Positions 48,201-55,710 of a DNA stretch of 64,000 nt are shown here, piece by piece. Numbering within the stretch: position 1 is the stretch's first letter; every line of letters begins with the position of its first letter. Both the position numbers and the translations under genes were made by a program. The notes below the pieces were generated by a model, which saw only the letters and a list, made by a program, of their open reading frames with translations, did not search any database and was not told where the DNA came from. This DNA comes from Galeruca laticollis. Taxonomy: Eukaryota > Arthropoda > Insecta > Coleoptera > Chrysomelidae. The DNA lies in NCBI GenBank assembly GCA_963921935.1, contig OY998175.1:307791484-307855483 (forward strand), given 5' to 3'.

Positions 48201-51200
48201 GTTCTCGAATTAAGCTAAAATTATTTTGATGTTTAAATGGGCGCCAGTTAAATTGACCCCAAGCACCTAACCGTAGTCGTACTGACCACCAATTTAACAA
48301 AAGACCAGCAAAAAGTCGTATCAAAACAAAAAAACAAAGTCTCACTTATCTTAAAGTTGATTTAATTTCATTCCAAAATTTGCGTAAAATTATTGATTAC
48401 AGTGAGTAGATTCTTTTTACCAATATAAGAAAAAAAACGTGAATGGGATGCAATAAAGCAAACACTAATAATAAGAAAATAATACCAAATTACAAATCAC
48501 ACATTTGAGTGAAGGTTAACCATGCGGAACTCTAAGGGTTTAACTCTACTACTGATGCAACAATAATCTCTCTACATTAAGATAGTAAGGGGCAAACGTA
48601 GCCAGGTAATATATTTATAACTGTGGCGTTGCTTGAGCTCAGGTAAAAACCCTTATGCAGAAAATAATAATTATAATCATAATATATAAAGTAATAAAAT
48701 CCGATACCCTTGTATACCGCTCACATAATATAAGTTACTGTGTAACAAAAAAAAATAATAGATATCTAGTTAAGCGAAACTAAGAAAATCCACTATAAAC
48801 TTACGTCAAGTAAGCCGAAATTCATCTGAATTACTAAATGTCATTAAATACCGGAGCAAATACAATGCAAATTATTAAATAAAAAATCCGAAAATAAAGA
48901 ATTCAACAAAAAAAATACAAAAACTTGCGTGTTCCCAGCGGTGGTTGATAGACTCTTCCGTTGGCAGAAGCACTGGTGTACTACTCCAGGAGTTCCATCT
49001 TTAGAGCAGCAAAAGTAGACGATCAGTTTGCTCGGTGTACTGCTTCAGGGAGCATAGATATAGCAAATGCAGAAGAACAGCTGCATATGGTGAAGAAGGA
49101 AACCACCAAGGAGAACGTACGAACTGAAGGAATTCAGCACCAATTCAATATCCAAAATAAAAACCCCTGGCCAAGTTCACTAAAAGCTGGTATTCAAACC
49201 AATGCAAAAAAATTTCTCGGTTCATTTCACCGTGGTAATCACCGTCTTGTTTTTTGGAAGAAAAAACCAGCCCTGCTCCAGGAATAAATCCAGAAGAGGA
49301 ATCAGTATGCAATACTATATACCTACAATACAAATTACTACTAGGTTTCCTAGATAGACTCCATAGCTCAAAACAACTATTAATAATTATATAGATTTAA
49401 ATAAAATAGTGTGACCAGTAAATATTTGAAAAGGTCTTAAAATGGCAAAAATGTTAGTACATCATAAATTTTGGTTTTTTTCACGCTTCTATGATTAGAA
49501 TCTTGCCAAGAACGTCCAACAGTACCGTCTTTAAATATCCAGGTCTTATCCAAAAACACAAATTGATATAAGCCTTCCCTTTTTATCTTGACATATTCAT
49601 GAGAAAATGTGCACGTTTTAATGCAATATGTGGCAACTCCATTAAACCACGACGAGGATCATCTTTTTGGTATTTGAATCCAATATTTTTCACTATCTTC
49701 CAGAGTGATTTTAAACAACCATTAAATAGGTGGTCTCCGTAGGCTAGTGGAATGGTGCTCTGTCTGCTAACCGAGAGGCCCCGGGATCAAACCCGGGCCT
49801 AGTTAACATCATAATTAAAATTTCGGAGAGCCACCTGTCGGAAGGCAATGGCAAACCACCGACAGTATTCTGCCTAGTACAGCCTCTCAACATAGACGTT
49901 CGGATCCGTCGTTAAACTGTAGGTCCCTTCTATCTGTGGTAACTTGGAGAGCACAACACAGGTAGAAGTGAGAGGTCGCCTACGTCCGATCACGGATATG
50001 GCACTGTAAGAAGAAGAATTAAAGAGTTCACGCACCTGGAGTTTGTCTCTTAATGTTTTCAAGGTTATGTGTTCCTCTGAAAAAATATTGTGTTAGTTAA
50101 TTGTGAATAAAATAAAACAGTAAATTCAATATACTCACTGTTTCCATATATTTCGTATATAACATTTCGGAAAGAATTTTGATCAAAGTTATCAATTTCA
50201 ACAGTAGGTTTCATGCGTTGTCTCTTTTTAGGTGGGCTTTTAGGCTGTTCACCTCTATTATGCTTGGCGGCAATACGGTTAACAATGGTAACGCTAAGTT
50301 GTAAAGCTTCTGCAACTCTCTACAATATAATTACTTCAATTTATGAAAGAATAATATATTATCAAGTTTAATTAACCTAACCTATCATTAAAAACATTTA
50401 ATCATTTACATTTAAATATGTACAAATAGCGAATACTATTACTTACGTCTCTTACAGCAGTAAGCGGGAGAAGCGGGTCCCCATTTCGGCATTCTCGTTC
50501 AAAATAGCTCAACAATGATGTTACCATCTCTTGACATTTTCTGTTCAGCTGCTTCGGCATTTTATTAACCACACACTGCAGATTTGCTTAAATAATTAGT
50601 TATGAAAATAACTGTTTTTTAATCTTAAAGAAGCAATGAATTTAAAAGCACCAAAAAAACTTGTAAATATTAGACGACGATCGAATGTCAATAAACGTCA
50701 AAACAAACTGGGGAATTTTACCAGTTGATTTGACAACGTCTTGAAGTTTTGCCAACCCGTTAGCTGTAAATTACCCTGGCTGTTGAGGATAAATTGTATT
50801 CACGGTTGGTAAATTAATATTTATTCTGATAAGCAGGAAAGTAACTAAAAGTGACATCATCGTTTTTTTATCGTAAATAAACTAAACTATCATATTCGTT
50901 CATAGTCAGTTAAAGACGTTTTTCTTTTTTAGGGACCCAACTTCAAGCCCAAATAGAGTTATCAAATAACAATGGGTTGTTGAAAGGGCTCCTTCAACTT
51001 CAGCTCAGTTACAAAAACAGTTCCATGGTATTTCAAATAAATTGCGAGTAAGTACAAATAGTTCGTCGTGTGTGATCGCCTTAATTCCGTTCACATTGGC
51101 CGCATGGCGTGTTTACATGAGCCGCCTTCGTAAGTTTAGTTTCAGGTTATTTTTTTAGGTACAAAGCAACAGATATCTACGGCAAAATAATATATGGCCT

Positions 51201-51362
51201 TGGTGTAGCAGATCATAATACTTTAAACAAAAATATAACCGATATCCAAGCTAGATTCAGTTATCTGAATATGGAAGAAGATAAGAAGTTGGCTAATCAT
51301 ACCAAAAACATTCCTGTAATATATTTTAACAGTGTAATCGTACGGGATATGTACGGTAACAG
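30576..51362 (+). CDS. Secreted lipase, pancreatic lipase family (partial, 8 exons)
   Basis: A spliced host gene predicted to hydrolyse lipid esters outside the cell. Exons join in phase as 30576-30771, 38403-38671, 44858-45098, 45295-45407, 45631-45751, 46837-47139, 50933-51047 and 51159-51362, all with GT-AG introns. They give 520 codons plus two bases. Residues 1-19 form a signal peptide (hydrophobic IIVVVLLG core, Ala at 19). The alpha/beta-hydrolase domain has the nucleophile in GFSLGAH (Ser ~211), Asp in GLDPASP (~238) and His in CSHIRAF (~325), spacing close to pancreatic lipase. GFGIWDPIGHVDFYPNGG is a family block. Exons 7-8 read as a PLAT-like C-terminal region. The last visible exon ends in an open donor, and a terminal exon was not found. 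No lesion is visible, so the gene looks functional. Substrate is not predictable from this. Confidence 0.9.
31203..31975 (+). pseudogene. Penelope-like element fragment (GIY-YIG end plus arm)
   Basis: The plus strand reads, with several stops, as the same protein encoded at 58180-58908 on the minus strand: the NKCNFDREINTIRQIAT region through to GIYKLKC and AVYLGQ of the GIY-YIG endonuclease. Homology stops near 31680, and the 31686-31975 segment is the Penelope arm repeat, including one of the best hammerhead-like cores. It lies in lipase intron 1. Decayed and 5'-truncated. Confidence 0.78.
31864..31897 (+). ncRNA. Hammerhead-ribozyme-like core, intron 1 copy
   Basis: Same core as at 59471, with loop TTCAGT in the stem and intact GAAA and GTC. 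Confidence 0.48.
32330..33000 (-). pseudogene. LINE endonuclease fragment
   Basis: The minus strand reads CGGVGIWIRDNLRC and, after one stop, LYRSPSGNINMFFEKI and LIVTGD. These are APE-endonuclease blocks of a non-LTR retrotransposon. No RT follows directly. Lies in lipase intron 1. Confidence 0.65.
33001..34009. other. Lipase intron 1, no gene recognised
   Basis: AT-rich. Short ORFs have no recognisable motifs. Confidence 0.35.
34010..34310 (-). pseudogene. LINE reverse transcriptase fragment
   Basis: The minus strand reads MAFIDLGKAYD (RT catalytic Asp block) near 34290 and, upstream in the element, a GDGMSSELLRKEG and YTPNEWKN region. Block order in the minus direction is disturbed, so the fragment is rearranged or read in shifted frames. 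A different family from the 34610-36935 LINE. Confidence 0.5.
34610..36935 (-). mobile_element. RTE-like LINE, 5'-truncated, frameshifted
   Basis: It reads from 36935 (last third of the APE endonuclease, with PGADIGSDHNPVV) through the linker to an RT split by stops at about 36202 and 35880. FIDYRKAFD and RYADDTVILA are intact in the 35787-35086 frame, so this copy keeps the YADD box that the 6926-8932 copy has lost. The C-terminal part is 35089-34610. The 3' end meets a GAAGAAGAA-type tail on the minus strand near 34605. It lies in lipase intron 1. Same family as the 6919-8956 copy. Confidence 0.85.
36936..37867. other. Lipase intron 1, repeat-like, no gene
   Basis: Begins with a GAGAAAAGTATCGGTTTACC block that recurs at about 61798 in the tRNA-Ile spacers, and contains a short (GTC)n run near 37088. 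No coding region. Confidence 0.4.
37868..38170 (+). repeat. Dispersed repeat, copy 1
   Basis: Direct repeat of 57498-57785. Shared blocks include AAAACGAGATATAAGGT, TAAGTATCTTAAAAAGTA and GGCGCTCCATAA, and both end GTTGAAATTATAATATTAAA. No coding capacity. Possibly a solo end of a larger element. Confidence 0.75.
38403..38671 (+). CDS. Lipase exon 2
   Basis: Preceded by TTTCAG and ended by GTAAGA. Encodes GCFKLPHKNSPLQ and the VIVHGY strand of the lipase fold. Confidence 0.88.
38672..39565. other. Lipase intron 2, left part, no gene recognised
   Basis: AT-rich intron with no recognisable domain in any frame. Confidence 0.35.
39686..43057 (-). pseudogene. LINE ORF2: endonuclease, RT, RNase H
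   Basis: Split into seven or more frame pieces, with catalytic blocks for endonuclease (GCDSN, SDHRW), RT (YADD intact near 41150) and RNase H visible. The region around 42520-42570 looks deleted, because the endonuclease jumps from ILTNFY to SDHRW. Confidence 0.75.
43145..44160 (-). pseudogene. LINE ORF1
   Basis: Three overlapping frame pieces on the minus strand. The first contains a KKRIRSNTSEENSSRGKK basic stretch and the MDANAKSYSQAA segment, the second the DUF4780-like WVPNEAHTDLRDKEDVLRRL block. Nucleic-acid binding is inferred from the family. Confidence 0.65.
44531..44857. other. Lipase intron 2, right end
   Basis: No gene seen. Ends with the exon 3 acceptor. Confidence 0.4.
44858..45098 (+). 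CDS. Lipase exon 3 (catalytic Ser)
   Basis: Preceded by TTATAG and ended by GTATGT (phase 1). Encodes VILMDWHIGARGP and the nucleophile elbow GFSLGAH. Confidence 0.92.
45212..45281. repeat. (TA)n microsatellite in lipase intron 3
   Basis: About 70 bp of uninterrupted TA, ending 13 bases before the exon 4 acceptor AG is complete. Confidence 0.9.
45295..45407 (+). CDS. Lipase exon 4 (catalytic Asp)
   Basis: Preceded by TTTTAG just after a (TA)n tract and ended by GTAAGT. Encodes GLDPASPLF and DIVHTDSSP. Confidence 0.92.
45631..45751 (+). CDS. Lipase exon 5
   Basis: Preceded by TTTCAG and ended by GTAAAT (phase 1). Encodes DGFGIWDPIGHVDFYPNGG and GCNDV. Confidence 0.9.
45909..45980 (+). tRNA. 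tRNA-Asp (GTC)
   Basis: 72 nt without CCA. Acceptor TCCTCGG pairs with CCGGGGA (one T-G wobble). The anticodon loop CTGTCAC reads GTC. The T-loop is TTCGATT. It lies in lipase intron 5 in the same orientation as the gene. Confidence 0.95.
46567..46638 (-). tRNA. tRNA-Asp (GTC), inverted second copy
   Basis: Reverse complement of the 45909-45980 gene except for one base in the D-loop (GGTCAG instead of GGTAAG). All stems are intact. It lies in the same lipase intron, antisense to the gene. Confidence 0.95.
46837..47139 (+). CDS. Lipase exon 6 (catalytic His)
   Basis: Preceded by TTTTAG and ended by GTACGT (phase 1). Encodes CSHIRAF and the start of the C-terminal region. Confidence 0.9.
47140..47792. 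other. Lipase intron 6, left part, no gene
   Basis: AT-rich with no recognisable motif. Confidence 0.35.
49430..50560 (-). pseudogene. Tc1-like (IS630-type) transposase with introns, SINE-interrupted
   Basis: Start MPKQLNRK at 50560. Exon 1 runs to 50447 (donor GTAAGT). Exon 2 is 50319-50139, with a helix-turn-helix-like RVAEALQLSVTIVNRIA and a KSPPKKRQR linker (donor GTGAGT). Exon 3 runs from 50076 through TLRDKLQVRELFN. A SINE interrupts it, after which SLWKIVKNIGFKYQKDDPRRG and, in shifted frame, LDETWIFKDGTVGRSW follow, with the first catalytic Asp. The other two acidic residues were not found. Introns are about 127 and 62 nt. The same family occurs at 56640-57320. Confidence 0.68.
49730..50017 (+). 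mobile_element. tRNA-headed SINE with LINE-like tail
   Basis: The head (about 49736-49800) looks like a tRNA gene with an A-box-like TAGGCTAGTGG and a B-box-like GGGATCAAACCC, so it is probably transcribed by RNA polymerase III. The body contains GGCAATGGCAAACCACCG. The tail GAGAGGTCGCC...GGATATGGCACTG ends in AAGAAGAAG. ATTAAA at 49721 and 50018 flank it as a short target duplication. The tail resembles the 3' end of the RTE-like LINE at 8905-8956, its likely replication partner. It interrupts exon 3 of the Tc1-like transposase. Confidence 0.82.
50933..51047 (+). CDS. Lipase exon 7
   Basis: Preceded by TTTTAG and ended by GTAAGT (phase 2). Encodes QLQAQIEL, part of a beta-sandwich-like region. 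Confidence 0.82.
51159..51362 (+). CDS. Lipase exon 8
   Basis: Preceded by TTTTAG and ended by GTCAGT (phase 2). Encodes YKATDIYG to RDMYGN. The gene continues to an exon not identified in the window. Confidence 0.8.
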
Positions 51363-51400
51363 GTCAGTATAAAATGATAGTAATTTATTTAAAAAATAAA

Positions 51401-51472
51401 TTCCGGTACCGGGAATCGAACCCGAGCCTCCTGGGTGAGAGCCAGGTATCCTAGCCACTAGACCATACCGGA
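51401..51472 (-). tRNA. tRNA-Glu (CTC)
   Basis: 72 nt. Acceptor TCCGGTA/TACCGGA is perfect, anticodon loop CTCTCAC reads CTC, T-loop TTCGATT. It begins 38 bases past the lipase exon 8 donor, on the opposite strand. Confidence 0.94.
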
Positions 51473-52299
51473 TTGATAAATTTACGAATTATTTACATTT
51501 GAAGTTCCTATATGATATTGATACAATAATAATTATTGTCATGTCATCAAAATGCTACAATAATGTCTAATTACACACATTTAGATCAACTCCAGCTTCG
51601 CGTACACGTACTTTCTAGGAAAATAAGAGTAAACGAAAACCAGTCTGTTACATGAGCCTCACTATTCGTAGGAATTCGAGTCGTTATAAAATTAGTTTGG
51701 AAATGAAACAGAATATTTGACAAATATGAATATGAAATTAACTGTCTCGACCCTTACTTCGTGGAATCTACTCATATTAGTGTTTTAAATGAAACTCACG
51801 GTTTCTAGTTAATACCACAATATAATAAAAATTGTTGAAAATTCTAAAAAATTGACAATTGTTTCGATAAATCAATGTCATCCAAACAATTGTCAATTTT
51901 TTAGAATTTTCATTAATTTTTATTATACTGTGGTATTAACTAGAAACCTTGAGTTTCATTTAAAACACAAGTATGAATATTTCATTTGTAAGAAAGAATA
52001 AAATCTCATTATATTCATTAACTATATTTATCGTAAAACATAGAACAATCTCTTATTCTATGTCTTGCCTATTGAAGTCTAGACTACCTGTCCCTGGGAC
52101 CCTTGTCCTTCCCTTTTACTTGATAGGATGATTCTATTGTTTACATTTAAACTATAAATATATAATATATTTGTTATTGTTATCTTCCAAGTAGCGATCG
52201 CTTAAGATCGCTTCGAGGACACTGCCCACAGGGTGGATCTGGATATATGTTACACATTATAACTTGATCTGCATACTTTAAAAAAAGCTAAAAAAATTA
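51473..52299. other. Spacer with a Penelope-arm palindrome
   Basis: No gene. Contains the short inverted repeat at 51745-51975, and a GCGATCGCTTAAGATCGC palindrome near 52195. Confidence 0.45.
51745..51975. repeat. Penelope-arm hairpin, internally deleted
   Basis: Left arm TTTAAATGAAACTCACGG to ATTGACAATTGTTTCG and right arm CAATTGTCAATTTTTTAG to TTGAGTTTCATTTAAA are inverted. The TCGTCAG box of the complete arm is missing, so the ribozyme-like core is lost. Confidence 0.75.
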
Positions 52300-52371
52300 T
52301 TCCCATACCGGGAATCGAACCCGAGCCTTCTGGGTGAAAGCCAGATATCCTAGCCACTAGACCATATCGGA
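52300..52371 (-). tRNA. tRNA-Glu (TTC), acceptor mismatch
   Basis: The anticodon loop CTTTCAC reads TTC. The acceptor pairs TCCGATA with TATGGGA and has a G-G mismatch at the fourth pair, unlike the next two copies. It may be a weak gene or pseudogene. First of three tandem units. Confidence 0.75.
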
Positions 52372-52847
52372 TCGATATTAAACATTAAAAATGTCGTTTA
52401 GAAATTTGTTCAATCAGAATATTTTGTAAAAGAAACAATCTACAATATTGTTTTGTTTTAAAGTTAAATAAGACATAAACTATTGCTATAAATGAAACTA
52501 ATTGTTTCTAAATAATTCCACAATATAAGATAATTCTTAAAAATTCTAAAAAACTTGATATATTAACATATCATCGTCAGAATGACAGTTGATGTGATGC
52601 ATTCTTAAGGTTTAATAATTATTTTTGGCATCAAATGTAACTTCTGTCAATCTAAAAATGAAATTTAGAACTTATATATGATTTTATTATTAAAGTGGAA
52701 TTTTTTATAAACAGTTAGTGTTGTTTATAACAAACAATATGAATATATTCCACAAAGTTAAGGTTGAAACAGTAAATTTATATAAACTATATTACAGAAA
52801 AATTATTTCATTGTCAAAAAAATGTTGAAAAGGATGATTAAAAAATA

Positions 52848-52919
52848 TTCCGATACCGGGAATCGAACCCGAGCCTTCTGGGTGAAAGCCAGATATCCTA
52901 GCCACTAGACCATATCGGA
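52848..52919 (-). tRNA. tRNA-Glu (TTC), copy 2
   Basis: 72 nt, perfect acceptor TCCGATA/TATCGGA, anticodon TTC, normal T-loop. Confidence 0.92.
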
Positions 52920-53389
52920 TTGATATAAAATATTAAAAATGTCGTTGAGAAATTTGTTCAATCAGAATATTTTGTAATAGAAACAATCTACAATAGTGCT
53001 TTGTTTTAAAGTTAAATAAGTACATAAACTATTGCTATAAATGAAACTAACTGTTTCTAAATAATTCCACAGTATAAGATAATTCTTAAAAATTCTAAAA
53101 AACTTGATATATTAACATATCATCGTCAGAATGACAGTTGATGTGATGCATTCTTAAGGTTTAATAATTATTTTTGGCATGAAATGTAACTTCTGTCAAT
53201 CTAAAAATAAAATTTAAAACTTATATGATTTTATTATTAAAGTGGAATTTTTTATAAACAGTCAGTGTTGTTTATAACAAATAATATGAATATATTCCAC
53301 AAAGTTAGGGTTGAAACAGTAAATTTATATAAACTATATTACAGAAAAATTATTTAATTGTCAAAAAATTGTTGGATGATTAAAAAGCA

Positions 53390-53461
53390 TTCCGATACCG
53401 GGAATCGAACCCGAGCCTTCTGGGTGAAAGCCAGATATCCTAGCCACTAGACCATATCGGA
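53390..53461 (-). tRNA. tRNA-Glu (TTC), copy 3
   Basis: Identical in structure to copy 2, 542 bp further on. Confidence 0.92.
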
Positions 53462-54520
53462 TATACAAAACTCCTTAAATAAATCATTGTAGAGGTCTTC
53501 AAGTAGGGAATCGTTGTACTTATCGATCTTTGTCCGATGGGGTTATATTGAACAACACACAACTGAGAAATGAGCCAATAATAGGGCATGAAAGATGTAT
53601 ATTTTATAATTTACAGATATATAGTTGATGTGAAACATATTGTGTAGCAAATGTAATGGTATATCGCCTTAAAATTATGTTGCGCAGCTAAACTCTGAAA
53701 GGTATTATTATTTATTTTTTCTACGACCGTGCGTTTTTACCCACTTTCACGCACTCACTTTAGTTTAGAAAGTGTCACTTTCCCGCACTAGTGCGGGGAA
53801 GTAAAATATGTCAATTTATCGCGTTATTAAAGGTACATTTCATTGATTTTACCTGTATATTACTATTAAAACTAATATAGGTTTTAATATTCAATCTAAC
53901 CCAGACTATTTTTCATTCATTGGAATGAAGAAATTGCGATACTTTTATATATCTACACCCTATACATTTCTCAAAATCAATCCACATAACAATCAAACTA
54001 AGCTGAGTCAAGTGGTTTGGTGTGGTAACCAAATATTTGTAATGACAGCCAAGTTGTCATCAAGACGTCAAAGTTTCAAGTCGAAGTGTTGTCGAAGTGA
54101 CCGATTCTGGCATTTTTCAAATTATTTTCAATAAAAGCAATATTTTAATGGATTCGTCAGACGAAGAGCTCCCAGAAGCAATATTAAAGGTCGCAGATGA
54201 GGTAAATTCAGACCTGTTACCAATATAACCAATTTTTAAACTGGTGTAAGGAAAAAGGAGTGAATAGCTTCAGAGATGAGGTTTTTTTGGCGTATTTTTC
54301 CGAGCTGAGTAAGGTACTGAAATCCAATACCGTCTAGTCGCTTTACTCGATGGTGAAATGTGAAATAAGCAAGTTTCATAAATTGACATCGTTCCTAAAA
54401 AAGCAAAATGTTGGTTTTCGACCACATAAAGCGCAGATTTTTACCAGAGAAGACATATCCAAGTTTATGTTAGCCCCTGATGAGATATATCTTATGATTA
54501 AAGTAGGTACCATTTTTGCT

Positions 54521-55710
54521 CGAGGCACAAATAACAAACAGGGAAGAACAACAAGGTTTCAGACGAAACAGATCAACGACCGACGCCATATTCATGATCA
54601 AACAAATCAAAGAAAAATCAATAGAATTTAATACACCAGCGTATGTCTGTTTCATCGATTTGACCAAGGCATTTGATAGGGTTCCTCTCTCCGACATCAT
54701 AAACATACTGATAGCGAAAGAAACGCCAGACACCATCGTAAGAGCAGTCCGCAGTCTCAATACAAACAACATGACCAAAGTAAAGGCAGGAGACACTTAT
54801 ACGGAAGAGATACCAACACCAGGAGGCATCAGACAAGGCGATAATACCCTTAGCCCATTTCTGTTCAATCTCTTAATGGACAGAATTATAGAGGAAATAT
54901 CATCACTAAATATGGGATACCGAATGGGACAGAATAAAAGAATCAGCATGGTATGCTACGCCGACGATGCAGTTATTATTGCGGAAACGCAGGACGATCT
55001 ACAGAGACAACTGCACAAATTCTACCAGGTCAGCCAAGCGATGAACATGACCATATCCATAGAAAAAACGAAAAGCATAACATTTGCTAAAGAACCTGTA
55101 AGATGTAAGCATGAAGTCCAGGGAAAAATCATCGAGCAAGTCTCACAATTCAAATATCTGGGTATGGATCTGTCGAGTTATCACGACCCAGTGAAGGACC
55201 TAGGAAGACAGATTAACAAAGTGACTGCCATATCGGGCTGCTTAAAGCAAACAATATGGGCAAACGAATACATGCGAAAGGATAGCAAGGTTAGGATCTA
55301 TAAGACTTGTATCAGGCCAATCATGACATACGGAATAGAAACCAGAGAAGAAACCAACAAAACGAAAAGCATGCTTAGAGTAGCCGAAATGAAAACGCTC
55401 AGGACTATAGTGGGAAAAACAAGAAGGGACCGAATTAGAAACAATGACATCAGGGAACAATGTGGAGTGCAAGACATCGTAAGATGGGGGAGACAAAGAA
55501 GAAGACATTGGTACGCTCATGTGAGAAGAATGGAGAAGAGCAGACTGCCACGCATTGCACTTGAAGGGAAACCAACAGGGAAAAGAGCACCCGGTAGACC
55601 ACCTAAGAGATGGAAGGACAGTTGGCAGTCCACCTCCCAGGAAATGATAAAGAGGAACCTTCAAAACTAACAGATCGCAAGATCTTAAATACGAATATGA
55701 AGAAGAAGAG
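54521..55710 (+). mobile_element. 5'-truncated LINE with 12-bp target duplication
   Basis: Flanked by perfect ACCATTTTTGCT direct repeats at 54509-54520 and 55711-55722. It ends in a GAAGAAGAAG tail. It begins inside the RT region, so it is strongly 5'-truncated. Inserted in the Crypton-like recombinase gene in the same orientation. Confidence 0.93.
54530..55670 (+). CDS. LINE reverse transcriptase, C-terminal part, uninterrupted
   Basis: An open frame of about 380 codons (the first few codons of the open frame come from the target-site flank). It starts within RT at QQGFRRNRSTTDAI and has FIDLTKAFDR (catalytic Asp), GGIRQGDNTLSPFLFN, the catalytic box CYADDAVII and a C-terminal GRPPKRWKDSW region. 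No stop or frameshift, so the copy is young. Not the same family as the 6919-8956 LINE: a single-copy family within this window. Confidence 0.87.

Larger units (their letters stand above)
47793..50881 (-). mobile_element. Tc1/mariner-superfamily element with short inverted ends
   Basis: Outer ends TTTATTTACGATAAAAA at about 47793 and the complement ending at about 50881 form inverted repeats of roughly 25 bp. The transposase reads inward from the right end. A SINE is inserted in it. The left 1.6 kb is not explained by the transposase; it holds an unrecognised 108-codon plus-strand frame (48961-49287), so another insertion is possible. It lies in lipase intron 6. The target duplication is unclear. 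Confidence 0.6.
52300..53461. repeat. Tandem tRNA-Glu units of about 545 bp
   Basis: tRNA starts lie 548 and 542 bp apart. The spacers 52372-52847 and 52920-53389 are nearly identical by eye. Each spacer includes a degenerate Penelope-arm repeat (ATCATCGTCAGAATGACAG at about 52568 and 53118), so the repeat was part of the unit before it duplicated. Confidence 0.88.

Noticed and set aside
48961..49287. 108-codon plus-strand frame
   Set aside because: No recognisable motif, signal or homologous copy seen in the window. Kept only as an unexplained frame inside the Tc1-like element.
49736..49800. Genuine tRNA gene at the SINE head
   Set aside because: It has A- and B-box-like words but cannot be folded with a proper acceptor stem, and it is followed by a SINE body and tail.
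51363..54140. Terminal lipase exon downstream of exon 8
   Set aside because: I looked for an acceptor followed by a phase-2 continuation and stop but found none that resembles the family C-terminus.
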